Origin: Streptomyces cyaneogriseus subsp. noncyanogenus
GTDB taxonomy: Bacteria; Actinomycetota; Actinomycetes; Streptomycetales; Streptomycetaceae
Direction: 5' to 3'
Assembly (NCBI RefSeq): GCF_000931445.1
Contig: NZ_CP010849.1
Coordinates: 5,270,001 to 5,334,000, forward strand
Length of the DNA stretch: 64,000 bases
This document shows positions 17,101 through 48,600 of this stretch, piece after piece; the first letter of the stretch is position 1, and the number at the start of each line of letters is the position of its first letter. A program made the translations under genes and the position numbers. The notes beneath the pieces are model-generated. The model worked only from the letters and a program-made list of their open reading frames with translations, was not told the origin of the DNA and did not search any database.

Positions 17101-19500
17101 GGCCCGGACGGCGCCCGGACCTTCACCGTCCACATCGCCGACGGGGACGGCACGGACGGGCGGTGGACGGCCCTCGCGACCGGCGCCCTCGACGGCGACC
17201 GGACCGCCCCCGCCCCGCCCGCGGCCGGCCCGGCGGACGGGCCGCCGCCCGGTACCGGCCCGGCGGAGCTGACCCTGACCGAGGAGGAGGCGCGCACCGC
17301 CGACCGGTACGCCCTGCATCCCGCGCTGCTGACCGGCCTGGCGGAGCTGATCGCGGAAGTGGCCGGGCCGCCCGTCCGGTTCACCGGCGTGACCCGGTAC
17401 GCCACCGGCGCCACCGCCGTACGCGCCCGGGTGTCGGTCACCGGCGACGGCGCCGTCACCGTGCTGCTGACCGACCCGGCCGGGGAGCCGGTGCTGGCGG
17501 TGGACCGGGTCGACGTGCGCACCGGGGCGGCGCCCGCCCGGCGGACCGCCGACGAGACGCCGGACGGCCTGTACCGGCTGGCCTGGACGCCGCTGCCCGG
17601 CCCGGCACCCGGCGCCCGTACGCCCGCCGTCTGGGCGGTGACCGGCCCCGAGGCGGAGACGCTGGCCAAGACGCTGGCCGGGCAGGGCGTGCCGACCGTC
17701 CTCGCCCACCCCGGCCTGGACGCCGCGGGCGAGGCGGCCGGGGCGCAGGGCTGCCCGGACGTGGTGGTGATCCCGGTCGCCACCGAGCCCGGGCCGCGGG
17801 CCGCCTCCGTCCGGCCCACCACCCACCGGGCCCTCGCGCTGGCCCGGCAGGCGCTGGCGGACGAGCGGCTGGCCGACGCGCGGCTGGCGTTCGTCACCAC
17901 GGCGGCCGTCGCCGCCGGTGACGTCACCGAGCCCGACCCGGCGCAGGCCGCGGCCCGCGGGCTGCTGCTGTCGGCGCAGGCCGAGCACCCCGACCGGTGC
18001 GCGGTGATCGACCTGGACGGCACGGAACAGGCCGCCGCACTGCTCCCGGCGGCGGTGACCGCCGCGCTGACCGAGGACGAACCCCACCTCGCGATCCGGG
18101 CGGACGCCGTCCTGGTGCCCCGCCTGACCCCGGCGCCCGCACCCGCCGCGCCGGACACCGGACCGGACACCGCGCACGGCACCGTCGTGGTCACCGGGGC
18201 CACCGGCGGCATCGGCGGTGCGGTGGTGCGGCATCTGGTGACCGCGCACGGGGTACGGCGGCTGCTGCTGCTCAGCCGCAAGGGGCCGGCCGACCCGCGG
18301 GCGCGGGCGCTGCGGCGGGAGGCCGCCGAGCACGGCGCCGAGGCGCGGGCCGTCGCCTGCGACACCGCCGACCGGGAGGCGCTGGCCGCCGCGCTGGCGG
18401 CCGTGCCGCGGGAGCACCCGGTGACCGCGGTCGTGCACATCGCGGGCGTCGTCGACGACGGCGTGGTCACCACGCTCACCCCCGAGCGGGTGGACACCGT
18501 GCTGCGGCCGAAGGCCGACGCCGCGCTCCATCTGCACGAGCTGACCCGCCACCTGCCGCTGACGCGCTTCGTGCTGTTCTCCTCCGGTGTCGGCACGCTC
18601 GGCGGCGCCGGACAGGCCAACTACGCGGCGGCCAACGCCTTCCTGGACGCGCTGGCCCACCACCGCCGCGCGGCCGGGCTGCCCGCCGTGTCGCTGGCGT
18701 GGGGCCTGTGGGAGACCACCACCGGCATGTCGGCGGACCTCTCCGACGCGGACCGGCGCCGCATGGCCGCCGCCGGGGTGCTGCCGCTCTCCCCGGACCA
18801 GGGGCTCGCCCTGTTCGACGCCGCCTGGCGGGCACCGGACGCCACCCTGGTCCCGATGCGGCTGGACCCTGCCGTCCTGCGCCGCAAGGCGGAGGCGGGC
18901 ACCCTGCCCGCGGCCTTCCGCGCCCTGGTGCCCGCCCCGCTGCGGCGCGCGGCGGCGGCCCGCGCCGGGGACGGGCGGCCGCTGGCCGAACTCCTCGCCG
19001 AGCAGCCCGCCCACCGCAGGCACCAGATGCTGCTCGACCTCGTCCACCAGCACGTGTCCGCCGTCCTCGACTACGGCCCCGACGTGCCGCTGGACGCGGG
19101 CCGTTCCTTCCGGGACCTCGGCTTCGACTCGCTCACCGCGGTCGAACTGCGCAACGCCCTGGTCGCCGCCACCGGCGTGCGGCTCTCCGCCGCGCTGGTC
19201 TTCGACCACCCCACCGCGGACGCCCTCGCCGACCACCTGGAGAGCAGGCTGCTGCGCTCCGTGGCGGGCGCCCCGCTGCCCCTGCTCACCCAGCTCGACC
19301 ACCTGGAGGCCGCGCTCGCGGCCGACGGACTCGACACCGCCGTACGCGAACAGGCCGCCGTCCGGCTCAAGGCCCTCGCCGCCGCCTTCGACGGCCGCGG
19401 CCCGGGCGCGACCGCCCACGCCGACATCACCAGCAAGCTCGATTCCGCCTCGGATGAAGAGCTTTTCGACTTCATCAGCGCGGAAATCGGAGAGGACTGA
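5104..19500 (+). CDS. Modular type I PKS, three modules
   Basis: The protein has 4798 residues. ATG 5104 was chosen because GGAG (5091-5094) precedes it and it opens the classical N-terminal docking coiled coil (YLKRVTADLKRTRQRV). Domain order: KS-AT-KR(dead)-ACP, KS-AT-KR-ACP, KS-AT-DH(dead)-KR-ACP. KS cysteines are at residues 198, 1644 and 3197, all in DTACSSS. The AT motifs are HAAH (malonyl-like, unusual), YASH (methylmalonyl) and HAFH (malonyl). The first KR lacks Ser, Tyr and Asn. The second is an A-type KR with Trp and His before Tyr 2798. The third KR is B-type (VDD, Tyr 4507), but its DH lost both catalytic residues. Predicted outputs are ketone, methyl plus hydroxyl, and hydroxyl. 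The C-terminus (DEELFDFISAEIGED) is a docking tail. The stop lies 6 bp before the next ATG, so the two genes are surely co-transcribed and perhaps translationally coupled. Confidence 0.97.
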   Translation: MADDGKLVDYLKRVTADLKRTRQRVRELEEGAAEPIAIVSMSCRFPGGIASPDDLWEFVRSGGDAIAPFPADRGWDTGRLHGDFRLAGGFLADAAEFDAGLFGIAPREALAMDPQQRLLLETSWEALERAGLDPTGLRGTDGAVFVGMADQKYGPRRPEAADEVRGHLLTGTTSSVASGRIAYALGLQGPALTIDTACSSSLVALHLAVRALRAGECSFALVGGAAVMAEPTLFEEMAEQGGMAGDGRCKAFAAAADGTGWGEGVGVLLLKRLSAARAEGLPVLATVRGSAVNSDGRSNGLTAPNGPAQRRVIRQALTDARLSVGQVDAVEAHGTGTRLGDPIEAQALLATYGRERPEGEPLWLGSVKSNIGHTQAAAGMAGVIKMVQAMRHGTLPRTLHVDEPTPQVDWSAGDVRLLTEDRAWPDTGRPRRAAVSSFGISGTNAHVVLEHEPAPAPAADRAPDPAPAAPVPWPVSAAGADALRAQARRLHRFATAAGDARPLDIAHALATTRAHLPHRAVVLGADRAELLAGLAALGAGETGARVVRGTTAPAGPLAFLFTGQGSQRAGVGKELYATFPVFADAFDQVRERLDPLLAHPLADILDGHVADGLPLMEQTGFALPAVFALEVALFRLVEHAGLTPDFVLGHSTGELAAAHAAGVLSLDDACTLVAARGRLVQTMRTDGAMVSLEMAEDELAAVIAEAGAGDRVTIAAVNGPRAVVLSGDAEPVERVRALCAGRGHRTRRLPISHAAHSAHMEPMMDGLREVARGLTHHPARIPLVSNLTGAPVGPGTDWPEYWTRQLRETVRFQDGVRWLAAQGVTACLELGPGGALTAMARDCFDALGHDVALAAAHQHERPEPDTVLTALAELHVRGAGVDFGALLAARGGTRTELPTYAFQRERYWLPADPAAPSAEPGTRPAGDADDADRLRYRVAFTPLTGLDTDARPDGTWVVVAPEGTDAAPAAAALGRATVVPAGDPGAPDGPARRIAAARPSGILILPPPDGAPVLAPALALRRALTETGVDAPVWWATRGAVTAAAEPAPAAAQAPLWGLARALGTDGAVDLPVTADERTPRLLAAALAAAEPGDQLAVRPGGVFARRLLPALSPRRGHTWRAEGTVLVTGDIADVTPELLRLLAGDGRRVVLAHDPAVPAPDPAVLAGAGDACTLTAWDPATGTPPATPAPVTAVVHLSSIRATAPAGLGTAPAGLGTDPAAFAAETERRLRAVTVLDELYADAGLDAFLLLSTVAGTWGGTEDAAHTVAHAALEALAARRALTGRHATCVGWGPWQTTGADPATVPGLPPMPPARALAALRRALDADDAVAAVADVDWPEFHPVFTGRGPRPLVADLPQVRALPAPEPARPAGPAAADLRARLLDLVRAQAAAVLGHPSGDAVDPVRPFRDLGFDSLTAVRFRDRIAAETGLRLPATLVFDHPTPEAVADHVGAELGGAGPAGTPAPAARTAADRDDPVVIVGMACRYPGGVHDPESLWDLVRSGREGLGDFPADRGWDLSALRRAQPDLALRAGFLPDAAEFDADFFGISPREALAMDPQQRLLLESTWEALERAGIDPSGLRGSRTGVFAGAAGSDYAAALAGTPEADGYLTTGTAASVVSGRVAYTLGLHGPAVTVDTACSSSLVALHMAAGSLRTGECDLALATGVAVLSTPGAFADFGAQSGLASDGRCKAFAATADGTNWSEGVGVLVLERMSAARRAGHRILAVVRGSAVNQDGASNGLSAPSGPAQQRVIREALADAGLSAADIDAVEAHGTGTRLGDPIEAQALLATYGRERADGRPLWLGSLKSNIGHAGAAAGVGGVIKMVQAMRHGTLPRTLHVDEPTPEVDWTAGAVELLTDNRAWPDTGRPRRAGVSSFGVSGTNAHVVLEAGPEETVTAPDAGTSPRAAGEAAAADGTGAPAPVAVPWLLSARTPDALRAQAGRLAAHAAGRELSAGAVGRALLTGRTAFEHRAVVLGADTGELAAALRAVAGGEPRAGVVTGSVRTSGKGPVFVFPGQGGQWPGMAAELLDTAPEFAARWAECEAALAPYTDFSLTDTVRSGERLDRVDVVQPVLWAVMVSLAELWRAHGVVPAAVAGHSQGEIAAACVAGALSLEDGARVVALRARALGALSGAGGMVSVAAPRARVEEWLPRWNGEVSVAAVNGPSSVVVSGAPAALDELVAYAGSHDVRARRVDVDYASHSPQVARIEEEILTALAPVTPRPAAIPFLSTVTAQWQDTTGLDAAYWYRNLREPVLLEQAVTALAEAGHDVFVEVGPHPVLGAALAETAERAGITDPLVTGTLRRDEGGLTRMRTALAELWVRGVPVDWAPAQAPGTDGAADGTAADLPTYAFQRVRYWPRPVPAGDRDPADERFWHAVDEQDLPAVAGTLGLPDEEPLRDVVPALAAWRRGRRERAAADSWRYRAEFRPLPERTGGALPGTWLLAVPAATAGAPTALAVRDALAARTDRLLVAEVPEDTGREDLAGRLGSLLGGTVPAGVVSLTALDTSPHPGSTAVPAGLALGLTLYQALGDLGVRAPLWYLTRGAVATAEDPAGPAAPEQAAMWALGRVAALESPRDWGGLVDLPEELDETAAGRLAAVLAGTDGEDQVAVRTGAAYGRRLVRAAPAAPSDEGWRPRGTVLVTGGTGALGGRVARWLAREGAEHLVLTSRRGPDAPGADALVADLTALGARVTVLSCDLADAAQAADLVERAQRDGDRIGAVVHTAGAGGLGPLAAAGLDDLAEAMAAKVSGIAHLEAALDPGQLDVVVYFSSISASWGAGDHGVYAAANGVLDARAEARCAAGVHTVSVAWAPWAGGGMADDPVFATLSRKGLPLIDPDTAITALAAALAAGDRSLLLVDVDWARFTPQFTFERATRLLDELPEARPEPRTAPGADDGTGTPFVRRLAGLTAAQRQAALRDLVREHAAAVLGHGDPAAVDPGRALKELGFDSLTAVELRNRIGTVTGLTLPATMVFDHPTADALAAYLARTLDGDGAGAPAAAAPVVRVDQDDPIAVVGMACRFPGGITGPEELWRAVRDEADLITPFPTDRGWPLERLLDTDPDRQGASYAGHGGFLERAGDFDPGFFGISPREAQAMDPQHRLLLESSWEALERAGIDPKGLHGSRTGVYVGLTDQAYGTRLRGAADGMEGYLVSASANVASGRVSYTLGLEGPSLTVDTACSSSLVALHLAAQALRDGECDLALAGGATVMPDPTSFVAFSRQRGLAADGRCKPFAAAADGFSLGEGAGVLIVERLSDARRRGHPVLAVIRGSAVNQDGASNGLTAPNGPAQERVIRQALVNAGLTAADVDAVEAHGTGTRLGDPIEAQALLATYGQEREPDRPLWLGSVKSNIGHTQAAAGIAGVIKTVQAMRHGLLPRSLHIDAPSPEVDWSAGAVELLTEARPWPRAGRPRRAGVSAFGISGTNAHVLLEEAPGAADPADEAPTAPREPLAHPVPLLVSARTREALRDQAARVGERIRDGADLADVAFSLATTRAVLDHTAVVVAADADEACAALAGPDGPAAVEQPAEGALAFLFTGQGAQRLGMGRELYAAFPAYAEALDEICDALDAHLPRPLRSVLFAEPGSAQAALLDRTLYTQTGLFAVEAALYRLLTGWGVAPDFVLGHSVGELAAAHAAGVWSTADAARVVAARARLMQDLPEGGAMLSVAVAEEEAAALLDGLDSLTVAAVNGPASVVLSGDETAVAAAAGRCAAAGLRSKRLTVSHAFHSPLVEPMLAAFERELAGVGFAEPRLPVVSNLTGRPARPGELCDPAYWVRHVRHAVRFADGVRALLDAGVTTFLELGPDGVLTAMAQETAGDRARTLAAQRRDRDQVRTLLTALGRLHARTGAVDWHAFHDGTGARRTDLPTYAFQHRRYWLDAPAAGPAALAAAGLTGTGHPVLTATTELSASGVHLFSGTAPDTPDGADADGPGAAARALVLDMALWAGARLGHHRVAELALTGAPLRPGVPLRLETAAPGPDGARTFTVHIADGDGTDGRWTALATGALDGDRTAPAPPAAGPADGPPPGTGPAELTLTEEEARTADRYALHPALLTGLAELIAEVAGPPVRFTGVTRYATGATAVRARVSVTGDGAVTVLLTDPAGEPVLAVDRVDVRTGAAPARRTADETPDGLYRLAWTPLPGPAPGARTPAVWAVTGPEAETLAKTLAGQGVPTVLAHPGLDAAGEAAGAQGCPDVVVIPVATEPGPRAASVRPTTHRALALARQALADERLADARLAFVTTAAVAAGDVTEPDPAQAAARGLLLSAQAEHPDRCAVIDLDGTEQAAALLPAAVTAALTEDEPHLAIRADAVLVPRLTPAPAPAAPDTGPDTAHGTVVVTGATGGIGGAVVRHLVTAHGVRRLLLLSRKGPADPRARALRREAAEHGAEARAVACDTADREALAAALAAVPREHPVTAVVHIAGVVDDGVVTTLTPERVDTVLRPKADAALHLHELTRHLPLTRFVLFSSGVGTLGGAGQANYAAANAFLDALAHHRRAAGLPAVSLAWGLWETTTGMSADLSDADRRRMAAAGVLPLSPDQGLALFDAAWRAPDATLVPMRLDPAVLRRKAEAGTLPAAFRALVPAPLRRAAAARAGDGRPLAELLAEQPAHRRHQMLLDLVHQHVSAVLDYGPDVPLDAGRSFRDLGFDSLTAVELRNALVAATGVRLSAALVFDHPTADALADHLESRLLRSVAGAPLPLLTQLDHLEAALAADGLDTAVREQAAVRLKALAAAFDGRGPGATAHADITSKLDSASDEELFDFISAEIGED
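5206..9470 (+). other. PKS module B1: KS-AT(HAAH)-KR(inactive)-ACP
   Basis: KS runs 5206-6450 with Cys codon 5695-5697. AT runs about 6766-7640, with GHSTG (Ser 7054-7056) and HAAH at 7360-7371. FTGQGSQ at its start is typical of malonyl ATs, so malonyl-CoA is the likely substrate despite the missing Phe. The KR has lost the glycine-rich motif (TGDIADV near 8485), Tyr is His (8902-8904), Asn is His (8914-8916) and Ser is Thr. The ACP Ser is at 9352-9354. A beta-keto product is expected. Confidence 0.88.
8716..8757 (+). repeat. Perfect 21-bp tandem duplication inside the dead KR
   Basis: 8716-8736 is repeated exactly at 8737-8757. The duplication is in frame and adds a second copy of the heptapeptide APAGLGT. 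It lies in the KR that lost its catalytic residues, which fits relaxed selection. Confidence 0.9.
9535..14110 (+). other. PKS module B2: KS-AT(methylmalonyl)-KR(A-type)-ACP
   Basis: KS Cys codon is 10033-10035. The AT has GHSQG (Ser 11422-11424) and YASH (11722-11733). The KR has GGTGALG, no LDD, Trp eight residues before the catalytic Tyr (13495-13497) and His three before it, which fits the A2 subtype. The ACP (about 13850-14100) has GFDSL. A hydroxyl beside a methyl branch is expected. Confidence 0.9.
14176..19250 (+). other. PKS module B3: KS-AT(malonyl)-DH(inactive)-KR(B-type)-ACP
   Basis: KS Cys codon is 14692-14694. The AT has HAFH at 16336-16347. The DH region (about 16840-17550) starts with a normal HPVL, but the HPWL...HxxxGxxxxP block is gone and the catalytic Asp of HPALLD is Thr (17332-17334). 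The KR has GATGGIG, VDD and Tyr 18622-18624. The ACP is intact. The product should stop at the hydroxyl. Confidence 0.88.
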
Positions 19501-19506
19501 ACCCCG

Positions 19507-31335
<11,829 letters not shown>

Positions 31336-31338
<3 letters not shown>

Positions 31339-31375
31339 GAATCGCACTCTCCATCCCCTGAGAAACGCACTCTCC
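31336..31375 (+). repeat. Two 17-bp direct repeats overlapping the stop codon
   Basis: 31336-31352 and 31359-31375 match at 16 of 17 positions with a 23-bp period. The first starts with the TGA stop of the upstream PKS. Each copy has GAGA and TCTC arms. The function is unknown: a short duplication or a paired binding site. Confidence 0.75.
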
Positions 31376-31418
31376 GGGACGGACTTCCGGCCGTTCACAC
31401 AACCGACCACGAAATTGA

Positions 31419-31450
31419 GGGGTGCCCTTACACGAATTCAAGGGCACCCC
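31419..31450 (+). terminator. Hairpin, likely terminator after the upstream PKS operon
   Basis: The arms 31419-31429 and 31440-31450 form a perfect 11-bp stem (GGGGTGCCCTT and its complement) around a 10-nt loop, 80 bp after the stop codon. There is no U-tract, which is common for actinomycete terminators. It could also be an operator. Confidence 0.6.
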
Positions 31451-31501
31451 CCCGAAACGCCCGACACCCCGCACTTTAGGGGCCCCTCTAGGTGCAGTTC
31501 T

Positions 31502-31526
31502 GGGGTCGGAGGAACCCTCCGGCCCC
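31502..31526 (+). promoter_or_regulatory. GC-rich hairpin upstream of the PKS start
   Basis: The arms 31502-31512 and 31516-31526 pair over 11 bp with one G-U wobble and a 3-nt loop, about 85 bp before the ATG at 31612. A weak outer pair (31493-31497 with 31533-31537) may extend it. It could be a leader structure or a second terminator; I cannot tell which. Confidence 0.5.
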
Positions 31527-31600
31527 CATAACCTGCAATTTGGCTGTGTCCGGCCGGCCGGCGACGAAGCCGGGCCGCCGCGTCGACGAATGATTCACGT

Positions 31601-31605
31601 GGGAG
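31601..31605 (+). promoter_or_regulatory. Ribosome binding site fixing the PKS start at 31612
   Basis: GGGAG lies 6 nt before ATG 31612. This favours that ATG over the in-frame TTG at 31606, which abuts the site, and over a later ATG at 31624. Confidence 0.75.
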
Positions 31606-31611
31606 TTGAAA

Positions 31612-45576
<13,965 letters not shown>

Positions 45577-45621
45577 CCAGGCAGCTTCCGGGCTTCTACC
45601 GCTCCAGAGTGGGGTTTCACG

Positions 45622-48600
45622 ATGACTGAGGACAAACTCCGTACCTACCTGCGCCGTGTCACGGCGGAGTTGCAGCAGACCCGCCAGCGGCTTCAGGACA
45701 GCCAGGAACGCAACCGCGAACCGCTGGCCGTCGTCGGCATGGCCTGCCGGCTGCCGGGCGGGGTCGAATCCCCGGAAGACCTCTGGAACATGGTCGTCGG
45801 CGCCGTCGACGCCGTCAGCGGCTTCCCCGACGACCGCGGCTGGGACCTCACCGGCCTCTTCGACAGCGACCCCGACCGGTTCGGTACGACGTACACCCAC
45901 GAGGGCGCGTTCCTGCGCGGCGCGGGCGACTTCGACGCCGGGTTCTTCGGGATCTCCCCGCGCGAGGCCCTGACCATGGACCCGCAGCAGCGGCTGCTCC
46001 TGGAGACGTCCTGGGAGGCCCTGGAGCGGGCCGGCATCGACCCGCACTCGCTGCGCGGCAGCAGGACCGGCGTCTTCGTGGGCGGCACGGCCATCGAACA
46101 CACCGTCAAGCTGATGAACTCGCCCACCGACCAGGGATACGCCATCACCGGCGGCTCGGCGAGCGTGATGTCCGGCCGCGTCTCCTACGTCCTGGGCCTG
46201 GAAGGACCCGCGGTCACCATCGACACGGCCTGCTCGTCCTCCCTGGTCGCCCTGCACAGCGCCGTGCAGTCACTGCGCCAGGGCGACTGCTCGCTGGCCC
46301 TGGCCGGCGGCGTCGCCGTCATGGCCACCACCTCCGCCTTCGTGACCTTCGCCCGGCAGCGCGGGCTGGCCGCCGACGGCCGGTGCAAAGCCTTCTCCGA
46401 CGACGCCGACGGCATCGGCTGGGGCGAGGGCGTCGCGATGGTCCTGCTCGAACGCCTCTCCGACGCGCGCCGCAACGGCCACCCCGTCCTCGCCGTCATC
46501 CGCGGCTCGGCCGTCAACCAGGACGGCGCCTCCAACGGGCTGAGCGCCCCCAACGGCCCCGCCCAGCAGCGAGTCATCCGGCAGGCGGTGGCCAACGCCG
46601 GGCTCACCCTCGCCGACGTGGACCTGGTGGAGGCACACGGCACCGGCACCACGCTGGGCGACCCCATCGAGGCGCAGGCGCTGCTCGCCACCTACGGCCA
46701 GGACCGGCCCGACGGGCGCCCGCTGTGGCTCGGCTCCCTCAAGTCCAACATCGCCCACACCCAGGCCGTCTCCGGCGTGGCCGGTGTGATCAAGGCCGTC
46801 CTCGCGCTGCGCCACGGCGTCATGCCGAAGACCCTGCACGCGGAGAAGCCGACCACCCAGGTCGACTGGTCGGCCGGAGCCGTCGAGCTGCTCACCGAGA
46901 ACCGTGAGTGGCCCGCGACCGACCGCCCGCGCCGGGCCGGTGTCTCGTCCTTCGGCATCAGCGGCACCAACGCCCACGTCATCCTGGAACAGGCGCCCGA
47001 AGCCCAGGCCGGGACCGAGGGCGACACCCCGGACCCGGACACCGATGCCCAGCCGGTGCCGCAGCCGCCCCTCACCCTCAGCTCGCCCGTGGTGCCCTGG
47101 CTGGTGTCGGCGCGCACCCGGACCGCGCTGCGCGCCCAGGCCGACCGCCTGCGCGCCCACCTGGAACAGCACCCCGGTCTCGCCGCCACCGACGTGGCGT
47201 ACTCCCTGCTCACCACCCGGTCCCGGCTCGCCCACCGCGCCGTCCTCTTCACCGGCCCCGGGGACTCCCGTCCCGCCGCCCTGGACGCCCTCGCCGAAGG
47301 CCACGACCTCCCCGGCCTCGTCCACGGAACCGGAGACACCGGCTCCGGAGCCGTCTTCGTCTTCCCCGGCCAGGGATCGCAGTGGGCCGGGATGGGGCGT
47401 GAACTGTGGGACACCTCCCCGGTGTTCGCGGAGTCGATGGCCGCCTGCGAGCGGGCGTTGGCGCCGTGGGTGGAGTGGTCGCTGCGGGATGTGGTGGCGC
47501 GTCCGGCGGAGGACGCGCTCTGGCAGCGGGTCGATGTGGTGCAGCCGGTGCTGTGGGCGGTGATGGTGTCCCTGGCCGCGCTGTGGCAGTCCTACGGCGT
47601 GGAGCCCGCCGCCGTGATCGGGCACTCCCAGGGCGAGGTGGCCGCCGCCTGCGTGGCGGGCGGCCTGTCCCTGGAGGACGGCGCCCGGGTCGTCGCGGTC
47701 CGCTCGCGTCTGGTGCTGGAGCGGCTGTCGGGCAAGGGCGGCATGATGTCCGTCGCCCTCCCGGTGGGTGAGGTGGAGGAACTCCTCGCCCCGTGGGAGG
47801 ACCGGGTCGGGGTGGCCGCCGTCAACGGCCCCTCGTCCGTGGTGGTCTCCGGTGACCCCGAGGGCCTGGACGCGGTGCAGGCGGTGTGTGAGGAGCGGGA
47901 GATACGTGCCCGTCGTATCGCCGTGGACTACGCCTCCCACTCCGCGCAGGTCGACGCCTTGACCGAGGACCTGCTGCGAGAACTCGCCGACATCAGGCCG
48001 CGCTCGTCGTCCGTTGCTTTCTATTCGACGGTGACGGGTGGGCGGTTGGACACGGTGGGGCTGGATGCCGGGTATTGGGTGCGGAATCTGCGGGAGCGGG
48101 TCGCGTTCGAGCCGGTGGTGCGGTCGCTTGCCGAGCAGGAGTACGGGCTGTTCATCGAGACCAGCCCCCACCCGGTCCTCACGGTGCCGGTGCAGGAGAC
48201 GCAGGAGAACGTCGTAGGCGCCGGATCGACCGTCGGTTCGCTCCGCCGGGACGAGGGCGGCGCGGACCGGTTCCTGGCCTCGCTGGCCGAGGCGTACGCG
48301 GCCGGGGCCCCCGTCGACTGGTCGTCCTTCTTCGCGGGGAGTGGGGCGCGGCGGGTCGGGTTGCCGACGTACGCGTTCCAGCACGAGCGGTACTGGCTGG
48401 ACGATGTGGAGTTGCCGGGGGCGGGTTCCGGTGAGGGTGTCGTCGATCCGGTGGACGCGGCGTTCTGGGGTGCGGTGGAGCGTGCGGACGTCGAGGGTGT
48501 GGCGGCGTTGGTGGAGGGTGCGGAGGCGGGGGTGTGGGAGCCGGTGGTTCCCGCGCTGTCGGCGTGGCGCCGTGGCCGGCGGGCTCAGTCGACGTTGGAC

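Larger units (their letters stand above)
31339..31611. other. 273-bp intergenic region between two PKS genes
   Basis: This is the only sizeable gap between the plus-strand PKS genes. It holds a direct repeat (31336-31375), an 11-bp stem hairpin (31419-31450), a 10-bp palindrome (31478-31487), a second hairpin (31502-31526), and the RBS of the next gene. No ORF in it looks real. I see no convincing -35/-10 pair, but the size and structures suggest a terminator plus a promoter for the downstream genes. Confidence 0.7.

Noticed and set aside
31339..31611. A small protein gene in the 273-bp gap
   Set aside because: No ORF there has a plausible RBS, codon bias or length; the region is dominated by inverted repeats.
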